From assembly GCA_017506865.1 (NCBI GenBank), contig JAFCMP010000357.1, positions 67,001 through 131,000 on the forward strand: a DNA stretch of 64,000 bases. Direction: 5' to 3'. This document shows positions 25,801 through 51,893 of the stretch, piece by piece. A model generated the notes under the pieces. The model saw only the letters and a list, made by a program, of their open reading frames with translations. It had not been told where the DNA came from and did not search any database. Made by a program: the position numbers and the translations under genes. Every line of letters starts with the position of its first letter. The stretch's first letter is position 1. Source of the stretch: Tribonema minus (Eukaryota > Sar > Xanthophyceae > Tribonematales > Tribonemataceae).

Positions 25801-28800
25801 CGGTGCTGAGCACTGCTGGCATCATGTGCTTTTGATGTGCTGCAGCTGACGGTTCAGTGGAATGCTGTGCAAGGGCCCCATTGAGCTGCTTTACAGTTTT
25901 CTGTCAATTCTCTGTACACTGAGCTGCTGCTGGTGAGTCTACCGCCGTGAATGAATGGATGTGGAAGTGCAGTTGAAGTTGAGAGCGCGGGGACGCAATG
26001 GATGAGCATCATCATCACCTGTACGCAATGAACGAGTGCGGGTTCGGCTGCGCTGCTGTTCCACTGATGTGGGCAGTGCCATGCAATGCCATGCATCTAC
26101 AGTATGCTCCACTCATAGGTGTGTGCAGTGCACGTCAAGCCATCACCGCACAGCCTTGGCCTTCACAACATGCATTCAAGGGTACATGGTGCAGACCTGG
26201 TGGTCATAATTTTCTGCATGTGATACCTTGAACTGCGTACACAGATGTCGGCGAGCTTTATTCAGCTGGCCTAATTGATTGTACCAATGTCGCCTGGCAT
26301 GTGGAAGTATACATACAGACATGTCTTTTGGGGCTAGGGTTGAGGTTAGCATACAGAGGGAATGCAGATAACAGCGCAACAGTCATATTGTAGCATTGTA
26401 GCACCGCATGATGTGCGCCACAACTGGGCAACAGCCTCGCGCGGAGCTGCTGTTGGGTCCACCGTTGTGCACTGCTGAAAGCGCATTGCATGTGAAGTTG
26501 AGGTTGAACGCAGTTGCGGCCACGTTGACGCAGCACTCGTGTTCCACATCAAGTGGTGTGCACCGTTACTGAAGGTAAACAAGATGAGCTTCAGCAGCGC
26601 TGTCGACGGGTTGATATACTTTGGGGTATATGCCAGTAGATTACATATCTATACATGTATGCACAAGTGGCAGTGCTCAACACGGACTCGAGTCATGCAT
26701 GGTAGTGTGCTCTGTTCATGGTGCCAGTGACAGCACACCACCCTATCACACAGGCCTACCACCCTCGTGACATGGTATCCAAATCTATAGCATTGGTGTA
26801 GAATCAACACAAACGCAAACATGTTGGTCACGATTTTCTGCATGTGATACCTTTGACTACAGACACGAAGGCTGGTGAAGTTCAGTCACCTGGGCTTTTG
26901 AAACTGTCCACATGTTGCCTTGCACATAATGGACATGCCTGTCACATGACATTTTTGACACCACAATCGTCACAAGGACACCACAATCGTCCCAGTTAGT
27001 CCTGGCAACTGTGGCATGACGTAATTTGCGCCACAACTAGACAAGTGCCTCTTGGTGGCAGAGATACCCCCAAATGAGCCTGCCGAACTCACACTGTAAT
27101 CCAGGTAGAACACTGGCAGCACCTCAACTCGGCCATGCAGTACATGCAGCAATGCCAGTTGACGCTCCCTCTTGAGCTTCTCCATATGGTAGTGGGTGAC
27201 TAAATCGTTCTGCAGCAGAGAGTGGTAGATCAGAAGGCTAGGGGTCAGGGACAAGCACCACGTGCGCGTAGCGTCGGGTATTGCCTGTCACCAAATCAAG
27301 GCTGATGCTGCTTATACCACGTTACCGATACGAGGACAAGTACAGAGCAGCTCAATCATTGCACTACTAATGGTATGCTGTGTCACTTTCCTGTGCAGAA
27401 GTGAAACTGACCGTAGCCTGTACAGATGCAGTTATTGAAGGGGTGTCGTCCACACTCCAAGCGCGTCATAGCAGTGACTGTAATATTGAGCACGTCATGT
27501 CATGTGCATGTCTGCCGGCCCAAGGCTTCGCCTAAATACTACCCCCAACCCTGCCCCTAACGCCAAGACAAGGCAAGGCCTGCAAAGCAAAGCTGGTGAA
27601 CATAAGCTGTCACAGTGTCGTTACGTACACTTCACCATTGATATGGCTTTGCTCGCACCTTTTCGTCCTTCAGCACCCCTCTGGCGTACTTGGCATACAA
27701 GGCGTGCAGCTCATCTTCTGACGCAGGCTTGGTGCTTGGCACCTGGGGGTGTGCAGCGGCAGCAATGCTCAGAAATGACCGGCTGTACGGAGATAGGTGT
27801 TGCAAAGGGTAATCAACAGATCTGACATATCACACAGCTGAAGAGCAGCAATGCCACGTAATACGTGATGGTATCCAAAGGTTTTGACGCACGTGCTGTC
27901 AATGCTATCTGGGGGCTATGCGCTTTGTTTCTGCTTCATTCATGGTCTGTCCTGTTCACTGGAGTGGACGGCATTACTTTAAAGAGATATCTTTGCGGTT
28001 CACCAACAAGCGATAATGTTCTGCAGGCTCATCTGCATTCGCAATCGCAGTGATTGAACGCACGAGATGACGGCCACGCATGGCCAGCAATCGTCGGCGC
28101 ACACCAGCCCTCAGCATGCGGAGATTCAACGTCAAACAGTGTCACATGCTTCAAGTTGAAGTACCATGCAGGACGCTTTGATGGCCATGTGCCCATCTGG
28201 CTTGTCAGTGGCTTGTCAGCACCTCCCCATGCTTTCAATCAAGTCATTGTCACCACGTGATCTGGTGATGCGACGCACCTGCAGGGAGGTCTTGTGCGCG
28301 TGTACACTGAGCCGTGCCACCACATCAGTGCTCGGCACCTGAGAGCAGAGCATGGCAGGGGTCACGAATACAATTATACGTTAGTATATGCATGACCAAA
28401 TGGTGTGTACACATGTGACCTTGACTACGATTCAAATGCTTGCATAGACACATACACGCATACGCCACTGCAATACGAGGTGTTGAAAACTTATGTTGGG
28501 GAGCTAGAGAGGTGCCAAAACGAGCCCGCCACTGTTTTTCATTTTCAGCATTTCAGCCATACGATGCAGAGCAGATCTGAGATTGCGCAAGTGCAAGACC
28601 TTCCTCTTTGCCGCAAGAAGAAAAGGTGATCCATCTCATGCCCTCATGCCTCTTAGATGATGCGTAACTGCTTGTGGCGATAACTCTCCACACTACAGCT
28701 TGATGCAACAGGTGCGCACTTCAAGCCAGAATGATATGCACGACAAAATCAAATTGCAAAGTCAGAAAGCAGGGCTCGTTATTTCCATGTCACTGGCCTA

Positions 28801-31800
28801 GGTCGATGCTTCATGCCCCGCTGGTAGAATTTGAGTCTCGTGTTCACACCATCTTGGCGTGAGCACAAGACTCCATTGATGAATTCCACTTCATGATGAG
28901 ACTTGCCACATCTACTTTGTGCCTTTGCTGAGCACCGTGGCCAGCTGTGTCGGCAAGTGTATATGACAGAACTGTCTTATTTGCAGCTCACCTTCTCTGG
29001 CGCTCCCTTGCTGGCCGCCTCGTATTTGTACATGTCAAAAGTGTAGCCAGCATCAGAGTGGGCGACCAAGTCGGCAGGGGACATCTGTCGAACACCGATT
29101 ACCTGCTTGCGGTGGCGCAGTAACAGCGGTAGGGTGAGGGTCACGAGTAGTCCAGGTAACGTGCTGTATGTTTAGTGCTGCAGTCAGGTGGCATACATGT
29201 GGGCCAAAAGTGATACATGCGCCTGCAAATGGGAGCATGACGTACATGAACAGCACGCAACATACCCCAAACACACAACAGCAGCACAAGCCAGGAGTGA
29301 AAAAAGGCACCCCTAGTCAGTCTGTCCACGCCCTATGGAGGTGGCTTGCACAGTTCCATGCGAGGCCTGCAGCTGGCACTTGTGGTATGTACTTGAGTAC
29401 TACTTTTAAGCAATGTTGCTCTTCAATTGAATGCACACAGCAATGCATAATCCGCGCCCCATACATGTCCCCGACTCTAAGACCAGACGGCTACTCCCTT
29501 GCTGCAAGTGCAATTTCTGGTGTACATCTGGAAGTCCACTCTGGTGTGGTCTGAGACTCACCTTGTTGGTCTTCTTGTCAATCAAAGAGAGCACCAGCAC
29601 CTGCACGTGAGCGGACAGCACAGCAGTGCTCAGTCATGAACATCAAACACCTGTGCATCATTGTGTACCATCATGAACTGGTGTGTACTGTTGAGCCTAT
29701 GGATAAGCTGAAAAAGTTGGAGTGAAAGGCAGCGAAGTGTGGCTGTGCAAGTAGACGCTGCTTTGCAAACAAAAGAAAGGTGATAGCGCTACGGGTGCTG
29801 CTTGCACGCCTGTCATACAGTGCTTTTTATTGTACTTTGCATTACAGTGACACGTGTCTCTGGTCCTCAATGTCCAGTTCCATGAACGCCTACCCTGTAC
29901 TGGACACCCCAGGATTGAACCCCTGGGACCTGTTGACAACGGTGCAGGGTAACAATGGCTGCAGCAGGCCTTGTTGCTGCTTGGGTGGCAATCTTGGTTG
30001 CGCTGCGAGCTTGACAGCAAGCCTTGGTGCTAAGCGATGTCCTGGGTCAGTGTCAGGGTTGCAGCCAGCTGAAGTGCCGAATATTGCCGATGCTCCAGAG
30101 ACGCTGGCATATTGTGGGTGTACAAGGCGAATAGAGTGCACAACAGACGGCATGCCAGCAGCCTTGGAAGAACTTTTTCTGCATATGCTGCATAAGGTAG
30201 TGATGATGCTCAGGCATGATGATGATGACGATGCCGGTGGTGATGCTCAGGCATGTGTGCCTCTTGAGCATCATCACCTTGCCCTGCACCCTGGAGCTGT
30301 GCAGCCTGAATGCTGGCCACTCCACTGGCAGGCCCGCAGGCATATTGGCAGCTGCATTGGAGCTTTCAGCAGCAGTAGCCGCTGGTACAACAGACAATGG
30401 CACGTATGGCGCGCGGTGCACAGCCACATGGTCCGCACTGACTATGCTTGCAGTGGCTGATGGGTTGAAGATGGTGATGCTCAGGCTCACTGCGCTGGTG
30501 CTGCTGGGCTGTGAGGTTGCCGTGGTGGTGCCGGGCGTCAAATGCTGCACAAAGAGGAGGACGCAGTGGGCACATTGTTGACCGTGTCATTGTGGCAATG
30601 CTTTGCAGTAAGTGAAAACAGCGAGTGCCACAGGACAAGTGTTACAAATAGCAGAGATCGTCTGGAAGCTGCTACTGGTAAAATTTAGATCATTTTTTAA
30701 AAGGACATCATGTCCCTACAAGTGCTTGATTCATGATGCACACTCAATTCAACCGTTGGCTGCCTCTCAAGGTCTGCGAGCTACTGCGGAGAAAGCAGGC
30801 AAAGACAAGCAACCGAAACCAGCACAACTTTCCCTGACTCACACTGCGATGCTGCCACAAATACGCCTGCAGTACATAGTGGTACATAGCGGCACAGACG
30901 AGCACCAAGCATCTCTCTCTCAGTCTTGCTGCATAACCTACACAGCCAAACTGCAAAAGGCACACTCACGTAGGCTCGCAACCTCCACAAGCAACATCGG
31001 TCATGTCAGCTGAAACCCGAACCCTAGCCGAATGCCCATGATGCTGACTCACCGCTGCCACCTTTGAAGCCATCAGAGACACACGCCGTATGGGCGATGG
31101 GGAGCCGTGCTGCACTTGTGGTGAGCACTGCTGCTTGTTTTGCTGCTGCGGGGACTGCGGAGGCGGTGCTGCAGCCGCAACCGGCGATTGAGGGGGAGTC
31201 ACCGCTTGCAGATCGGCGTTGGTGAGCACTGCTTTGACAGTTACATCCAGTACTTCAGCTGTGGTCGAGCAGTGCTGCTGGCCACTGGTGCGCCAGCGCT
31301 GCAGGCGGAGAGCACGCGGCACGGACAAATTGGTTGAGCAATGCTGTGGTGCAGGAGTGCAGCTTGCTAACCAGGTACGCACTGCATACAATTGCATGAT
31401 CACAGCATGTTTCACGCACTGTGAGCCGCTCACAAAGGTGGCCTTACAGTAATGACACAGTGCACAAATGCAACAAACAGAGAAGGTACAGCACTAATGA
31501 TGTGGCGTGTGCTGAAAATCGCAACAACGACTTGAACATCAGCAACTGTCCTGCCACAACTGCTGTTGCTCCCAGCCCCAAGCTCTCTCTGAGGGCACAG
31601 CTCTGGCAGTTGACGTGCCTCGATGTATGCATGTGGGCATGGCACTGCATGAAGAGCCACCACAGGCACTTGCCTCGAATGACATGGCAGTCGTCTTGTG
31701 CCATGGGGGTATGTATGGTATGGTGTCTTTAGGTGAGTTGGCCCAGTTGGCCAGGATACGCTGAGTCTCATCTTCTTCTATGGAGCCCACCTGAGCCACG

Positions 31801-34494
31801 AGTATTAGCTGCAAGCAACACAAACCAGTAGCAGAATATCAGCCAGTCGCAATGGTCTAGAATAACATAGGAATCATTGTGGATATATGACATTATCAGT
31901 GGTAAGGAGGGTGCGCCTGCAAGCATTTTCAAGTGATGTTTAGGGTGACGATGGAGCGCTGCGCAAGGCTATGGTTGGCCTGCAGTGGCAAGAAGGCGCA
32001 CACATCAGCATAATTTCACTCAGCAGAGTAATCACAGTGGATATACTGGCTGTCAAGCACTTGTCCCGTGACCGTACCGCCGTAGCCCGCATACATGGTG
32101 GAAGACTGATGAACAGTACACGCTGCAACAGACCATGTTGCACACCAAAAGCATCACATGATCAGCGCCATGAGGGCATAGAGTCAACTTTGACGTTACG
32201 TTTGACTTTGTGACGCACAGCAAGTTCGGCATGGAAGCTGCAGGCACCGCTTCAGTTCCACAAAACATACACAAGTACCGCTCGCGGCGCCCATGTGCTG
32301 TGCAGCAGATGGCATGGACATCATGACATCAACGAGCCTTTCCACTTTCCTCTGAGACAGCAAGAGCTGTACTGACCAAAAGTGCTCATGTCGATGTCGT
32401 CTCTGATGCTTCAAATTGAACTTTTCAAGTTGAAGTTTTGATGGGGCATACCCACACCTACATACCTCTCCGAAGGACTGACCGCCACGGACGACCCTCA
32501 GCTTTGTCTGATTGCTTCCTCGGGCCAGCAGCTGCAGACAGGCACATTCAATAGTGTCATGAGCCCAGGCTGAAAGGCAGCTACTGTTGACATGCAAGTC
32601 TCAAGTACGTCATGATGTCAATGACATCTTAAAGTTGATGAGGCTGTGCACCAGATGAAGTTTTGACGACAAGCTATATGAATTTGAAACAACAAGCCCA
32701 ACATCACAGCAACCGCAGCGGCACACGCAACAAGAATGTCTGAGGAACAGCAAGCGGGTAGGTTGCAGGACAGCAGGACGCCCATAGGAATACATGTCCC
32801 CTTCATGCACATTGATGACGTACGGTATCCACAAAACTACACGTGTGATTCATTGTGCATCTTTGATATCTTGCTAGGGCAGAGTAGCATCTGCAAAGCT
32901 GATTATGGTTCTACGGGCAGTCGCGGCGGCGGCTCGGCGGCTTCAGCATTCATGTAACTGATTCAGTACACCCAAGTGCAGCTCATGTGATCACTACTGC
33001 TACCTTAAGGCAGTAACAATTTGATGCAACTTCTCCTTGGTTTGCTGCGCACAGTCAAAAAGCATCACGCTGCCATCTCCTTTAAGGTCGTATTGCGCGT
33101 GTTACTGCTAAGGCCGTGTCTGACTCTGAGCCTGAATCTGACTCAAGCCGCTCCTGCAATATGAGTGCCAGAACTGCCGCTCGTATACTTGTTGTCAATC
33201 CTTGCTCAGCGCGCGAGAAAAACCCAGAGGATTGATATCAAAGCTTATAGTACACAATCTACGTGTCATGTGACAATCTGCAAGTGTGTGAATGACAATC
33301 ACGTCTAAACGACGTTGCCAGAAGGTATCTCCCCCCCCACTACATCCTTGTCCGCTTTGTGTACCTTGCCCACTGTGGTGTAAGCTATGCCAATGGTTCG
33401 CCCGTGCCCTGGTGTCAGATCCCCCTCCGCAGCCACCTCAAACTTCAGCTCCTGGTACTGTGTGAAGTTGCAGGGCACGCTGGAATAGTGGAGAGAGACG
33501 CCTGTGTGAGGCAAAAAGCTTTGTGACTCGAAGATGCTTGACTTTAAGGTGCACCATCACATCAATCATACATGCATAATTGGCAGTACGGTGTATACAT
33601 GTATACATGATCATGACACGCCAATGGAGACAGACAACGATGGCCTTGATCAACACGGGGGACGTGAGCGACAGAATGTTCCGACAGCCTTGAAGGGTAT
33701 CAACAGGAACGGCAGAGGGCTTCCACAAAGTACATGAATGAGGTTTGTGACAGTCAACAAAGGTGGTAACATGATCACCAACCACAGCAAGCACATGCGC
33801 ATCGAGCTTGCGGTGCCCAACACTACTTATGCTGTACTGTCCGACATCATGCACACACATACACCACACTTACTTGATCATCGAGTGGTGGGACGACTGA
33901 TGTGGCCAACAACAACAAGGTGGTGATGCACTGCATCAGAAACATTGAAGTGCAAATCTCGCATACATACCTGACGGCGTTGAAGTGCACCGCTGCAGCT
34001 GTGTTCATAATTGTTGCCGTCCTGCAGACAGCACGGACAAGGTCAATCAGGCGTCATGGCTTTGAGTAATCATTCTCCATGTACAGGTTGCCTCCATAGC
34101 ACCGGACTAAAACACGCATTGGCAATACACCCAGAAACACGTACCTTCCTACCACTGACCACTCCTTCTGACTGCCCCCGGCTCCTCCGTCCCGTGTGTC
34201 ACCTCCGTGCCGCCTGAACACAGTCACGAATGGATTCCTGGCGTAATCCAGTTGTACGCTGAGAGTCACTATCAGTGCTGGCGTGATCAGTGAGAAGTTG
34301 GAAGGCTGACGTGCACCGCGAAGACTGGCCTTATCAGGCGATCTGCACAGAGGCTGCAAGTGCTCCCTGGCTGACGAAGGCAGCACTAAACATGCGCGCT
34401 GCACCTCCAGAGAGTTCAAGTGGCCTTTTATGCTGCTGCGCCTTGATTTCGGAGGTAATGCAGCAGGCGCCCTGCTGTCCCCAGGTGCCATCAT
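15314..34494 (-). CDS. Divergent copine-like protein (C2-C2-vWA/copine) with C-terminal extension, ~27 exons
   Basis: Copines are Ca-dependent membrane-binding proteins. Exons: 34145-34494, 33971-34021, 33365-33479, 32466-32531, 31674-31808, 31053-31274, 29562-29600, 28992-29102, 28279-28338, 27659-27742, 27093-27209, 26019-26063 (weak), 24707-24751, 23676-23797, 23187-23253, 22433-22612, 22049-22107, 21756-21881, 20511-20664, 19634-19708, 18821-18925, 18068-18163, 17398-17539, 16747-16834, 16169-16194, 15668-15745, 15314-15454. The match to BONZAI1 from memory follows domain order: YQELKFEVA and LILVAQ (C2A), VLVLSLIDKKTNKVIGV (C2B), VEVLPVFYLDYS (vWA strand 1), LALPLMEHNSDGAK, a VEDLLHRY helix, FSLVFVMCASDV, CDLPLAFIFVGMAG (matching SDLPLSILIVGVGG). 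Phases agree across most junctions. The 31.0-31.8 kb, 26 kb, 22 kb and 17 kb borders are provisional. An insertion of about 130 residues splits the copine domain. Confidence 0.78.
16536..16588. repeat. 25-bp tandem repeat
   Basis: The unit beginning aatgggccatgctactacca is followed directly by a second copy with one substitution (ctagtacca). It lies in an intron of the copine-like gene. Confidence 0.85.
18246..18260. repeat. Short TTAGGG-type repeat
   Basis: Two and a half units (gggttagggttaggg) lie in an intron of the copine-like gene. Confidence 0.8.
21352..21455. repeat. Cluster of acttcaag direct repeats and a 22-bp duplication
   Basis: gacacttcaagt occurs twice (near 21352 and 21382). 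It is followed by two copies of ttgaagtagacttcagtagct (about 21403 and 21430). The unit is itself near-palindromic (tgaagt...acttca). Non-coding, between copine-like exons. Confidence 0.85.
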
Positions 34495-34636
34495 TCCTGT
34501 CCCTTCACCTCCCTCTCTCCGGTCTAGTCACCTGCAACTTTCACACTTTGAAAGTTTCAGGCGTAACGGTTGAAGTTGCATTGGTTTGTTGTGTACATGC
34601 ACCAAAGAAGACACCCGATGCCCTGTCACCTGCAAG
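34495..34636. promoter_or_regulatory. Short divergent intergenic region, copine-like / dynein-stalk protein gene
   Basis: Only 142 bp separate the two outward-facing ATGs (34494 minus, 34637 plus). The stretch is pyrimidine-rich on its left side and carries the imperfect inverted motif caactttcacactttgaaagtt. No TATA box is evident. A shared bidirectional promoter is inferred from position only. A 5' non-coding exon for either gene is possible, since cctgcaag sits just before the plus-strand ATG. Confidence 0.45.
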
Positions 34637-49868
<15,232 letters not shown>

Positions 49869-50743
49869 CGCAATCAGTTAGGTGTCAATATGATGACGAG
49901 CACCATGGCATGTGGCACTAGTCTGATAACGGAGATTTATGCATACTTCAAATACTTTGAAGTACTTGAAGTTACGTCATTCCGCCTCTAATACTCTTCA
50001 CGCGCCGCATGGCTTGTCAGTGCCAACTCAATCAAGCCACGGAATCATTTGCTGTTTGTTTTGCTTGAGAAACTTCACGGGCCGCTGGTGCACATGAAGT
50101 TTGGCAGGCCTTTCAGCCAGTTGTACATGTTGGGCTGTGCTGAGCTGCATTAAACACACATGACATGACATACATGAGAGCGCTAAGGGGCGACCATCAG
50201 TTCACAGAGACGACGATAGCACAGCTCACATGGCAGCAGATGCCCTAGAGTAATCTGTGCAGTGCTCGGCACTGCGCCATGAACACGCTGCATACGCCAC
50301 AGCCATGCCAGATATTAAACGGTGGCTACAGCCTTCATGTGCATGCGCGTAAGGATACCAGCAACCGGCACTAACTCGCACGACTCAGACTGCATCAGCG
50401 CTCCACAGGCAGACACTATAAAGCAGGCAGCTGCATGACGCCATCAGCTGATAAGGAGAGCAGCAAGGACAGCAGACGAGGCAATGTGCACAGCCAATGT
50501 ATATATATATATATATGAATGAAAACGAATCAAAAGATCGTAGAGCTCATATATATTCACATTCATATCCATGTTCGTGGTGCTTGCTACTGGTGTCACC
50601 AAATTGGCGGAATACCAGTGCCACATCAAACGGTGCTGACTAGTGTTACTCCCCTGCCGCAGTCGCAAGTGCTGCGTTTTGATTACATACTGCACTGTAC
50701 TAACAAAATCACTACAGCAGGGCTTGTCGGTTGTCGCGATGGA
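49869..50743. other. Convergent spacer between dynein-stalk gene and COQ4
   Basis: No supported exon. It should hold both 3' untranslated regions. It contains acttcaaatactttgaagtacttgaagt (palindromic CTTCAA-type motifs near 49945), a TA run (50499-50516) and the second copy of the dispersed 22-bp motif. Confidence 0.6.
50517..50548. repeat. Dispersed 22-bp motif, copy 2
   Basis: acgaatcaaaagatcgtaga, followed by gctc, directly right of a TA run, about 200 bp downstream of the COQ4 stop. Confidence 0.88.
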
Positions 50744-51580
50744 TCACTGCGGCGCTGGCTCAAACTTCAACTTCTCCCGGAAGTTGCTGAGGTACATGTC
50801 CCAGTACCTCTCGTACCAGACATTCATGAGAGGCACCGACCTGCGCCCCGCACGAATTGCCCATGGCACCAGCTTTTGCCTGAGAGCAGCGCGGCCTTCA
50901 CGAGGCACTCTCGCTGCACCCACCAGGGCGCTGATCGCGGCCACTGGCAGCCCCGTCTGAACCATTTCAAACCACTTGAGGGCGATCTCGCCTTCAAGCG
51001 ATGGCGGCAGCCCACTGAGGACGTGCCACAAGTCGTGCACCTGCCTGTAGCGGGCCATGACGTACGCGAGGTCGGCGTCGTCCACAAAGCGCACGGGGAG
51101 GCGGCTGTCGGGCGTGAACTGATTGTGCGCCATGAAGTCGGCGTACGCCTTGCCGAATGTGCCGGATGGCAGCTGCCCCAGAGCCTCCAGGTCAACGCTA
51201 TGCTCGTCCAACTGTGGCCGCTCCCGGAGCAGCTCAATCCCGTCAGGATCCTGGAGCATGCGATGATGCATCTGCTTCAAAGCTCGATGGCCCGTGGTCT
51301 CGCCGAGGGCAGCCACCATATCCGCTCGCTCCGGATCAGCGAATGCCGAGAATGCGCTGATGAACGTCAGGCCCACTCTCTGCGACGGGGAAATAGGGTT
51401 GTGACCCTTGTACAAAATGCGTTTGCAAGGCTCACCAGCTGCGCTCTTGCTTGACGAGGTCGAGCCAGCAGCCTGCTGCATGCTCAGGACGTTGTTGCCG
51501 ATCGACGATGCTAGAGGCAGCAGCTGCTCCACGCAGGGGGTAGGCAGGCGCTGGGACAGAGATCGCAGAACGCCCTGCAT
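50744..51580 (-). CDS. COQ4: COQ4, ubiquinone biosynthesis protein
   Basis: Single exon, 278 residues, close to the usual size of mitochondrial Coq4. Coq4 belongs to the coenzyme Q synthome on the matrix side of the inner membrane and is needed for ring modification of the Q precursor. The zinc site is visible as VHDLWHVLSG followed by GEIALKWFE, the family's HDxxH...E pattern. Other hallmarks are YKGHNPIS, DPDGIELLRERP, LPSGTFGKAYADFM and the C-terminal NVWYERYWDMYLSNFREKLKFEP. The ATG at 51580 starts MQGVLRSLSQRLPTP, a plausible mitochondrial presequence. Upstream in-frame codons offer only TTG, so this start is preferred. It is transcribed away from the acyltransferase gene 313 bp upstream. 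Confidence 0.96.
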   Translation of the reverse strand: MQGVLRSLSQRLPTPCVEQLLPLASSIGNNVLSMQQAAGSTSSSKSAAGEPCKRILYKGHNPISPSQRVGLTFISAFSAFADPERADMVAALGETTGHRALKQMHHRMLQDPDGIELLRERPQLDEHSVDLEALGQLPSGTFGKAYADFMAHNQFTPDSRLPVRFVDDADLAYVMARYRQVHDLWHVLSGLPPSLEGEIALKWFEMVQTGLPVAAISALVGAARVPREGRAALRQKLVPWAIRAGRRSVPLMNVWYERYWDMYLSNFREKLKFEPAPQ

Positions 51581-51893
51581 CTCGAGATCGTGTGCAGCAG
51601 CAAGCAGCGACAGCACCACTGCCACCAAACTGAAAATTCGAGCTTTGCCTGGGTTGATCTGAACGTATACGTGACACGTGCCGTCGGTACTGCTCTAAGA
51701 GATCCTGCACCAAACTTCCTGAAACTTCAAGTCCCTGCCGTTCGAAAACAGTTGGGTACGTAAGGGTTATAGCGAGCCAGCTCTCCCACAAGAACTGGCG
51801 AGCTTTGTATCATGGCTACAGCAGCTTAAGGACTCGCCTGCTCGCAAGGCAGCACAATCAAGCAGCGGTCAGTGCTGCGGCGGATGCTGAGGG
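51581..51893. promoter_or_regulatory. Divergent spacer COQ4 / Cas1-type acyltransferase
   Basis: 313 bp between two outward-facing ATGs. It must contain both 5' leaders. No TATA box or other named element is evident. It contains cctgaaacttcaagtccctg near 51718. Shared promoter use is inferred from the arrangement only. Confidence 0.45.

Noticed and set aside
26019-26063. Copine exon reading QPNPHSFIAYR as certain
   Set aside because: The peptide looks like the copine NPY segment and has good splice borders, but its phase does not fit the next exon, so it is kept only as a weak candidate.
29780-30550. A 226-codon plus-strand frame and a 165-codon minus-strand frame
   Set aside because: Both lie inside an intron of the copine-like gene, show no similarity that I recognise, and contain simple gat repeats.
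34586-34636. Dynein-stalk gene start at 34586
   Set aside because: The codon is TTG. The ATG at 34637 is the first usable start.
51581-51628. COQ4 start further upstream at 51628
   Set aside because: The codon is TTG. The first in-frame ATG at 51580 gives a good mitochondrial presequence.
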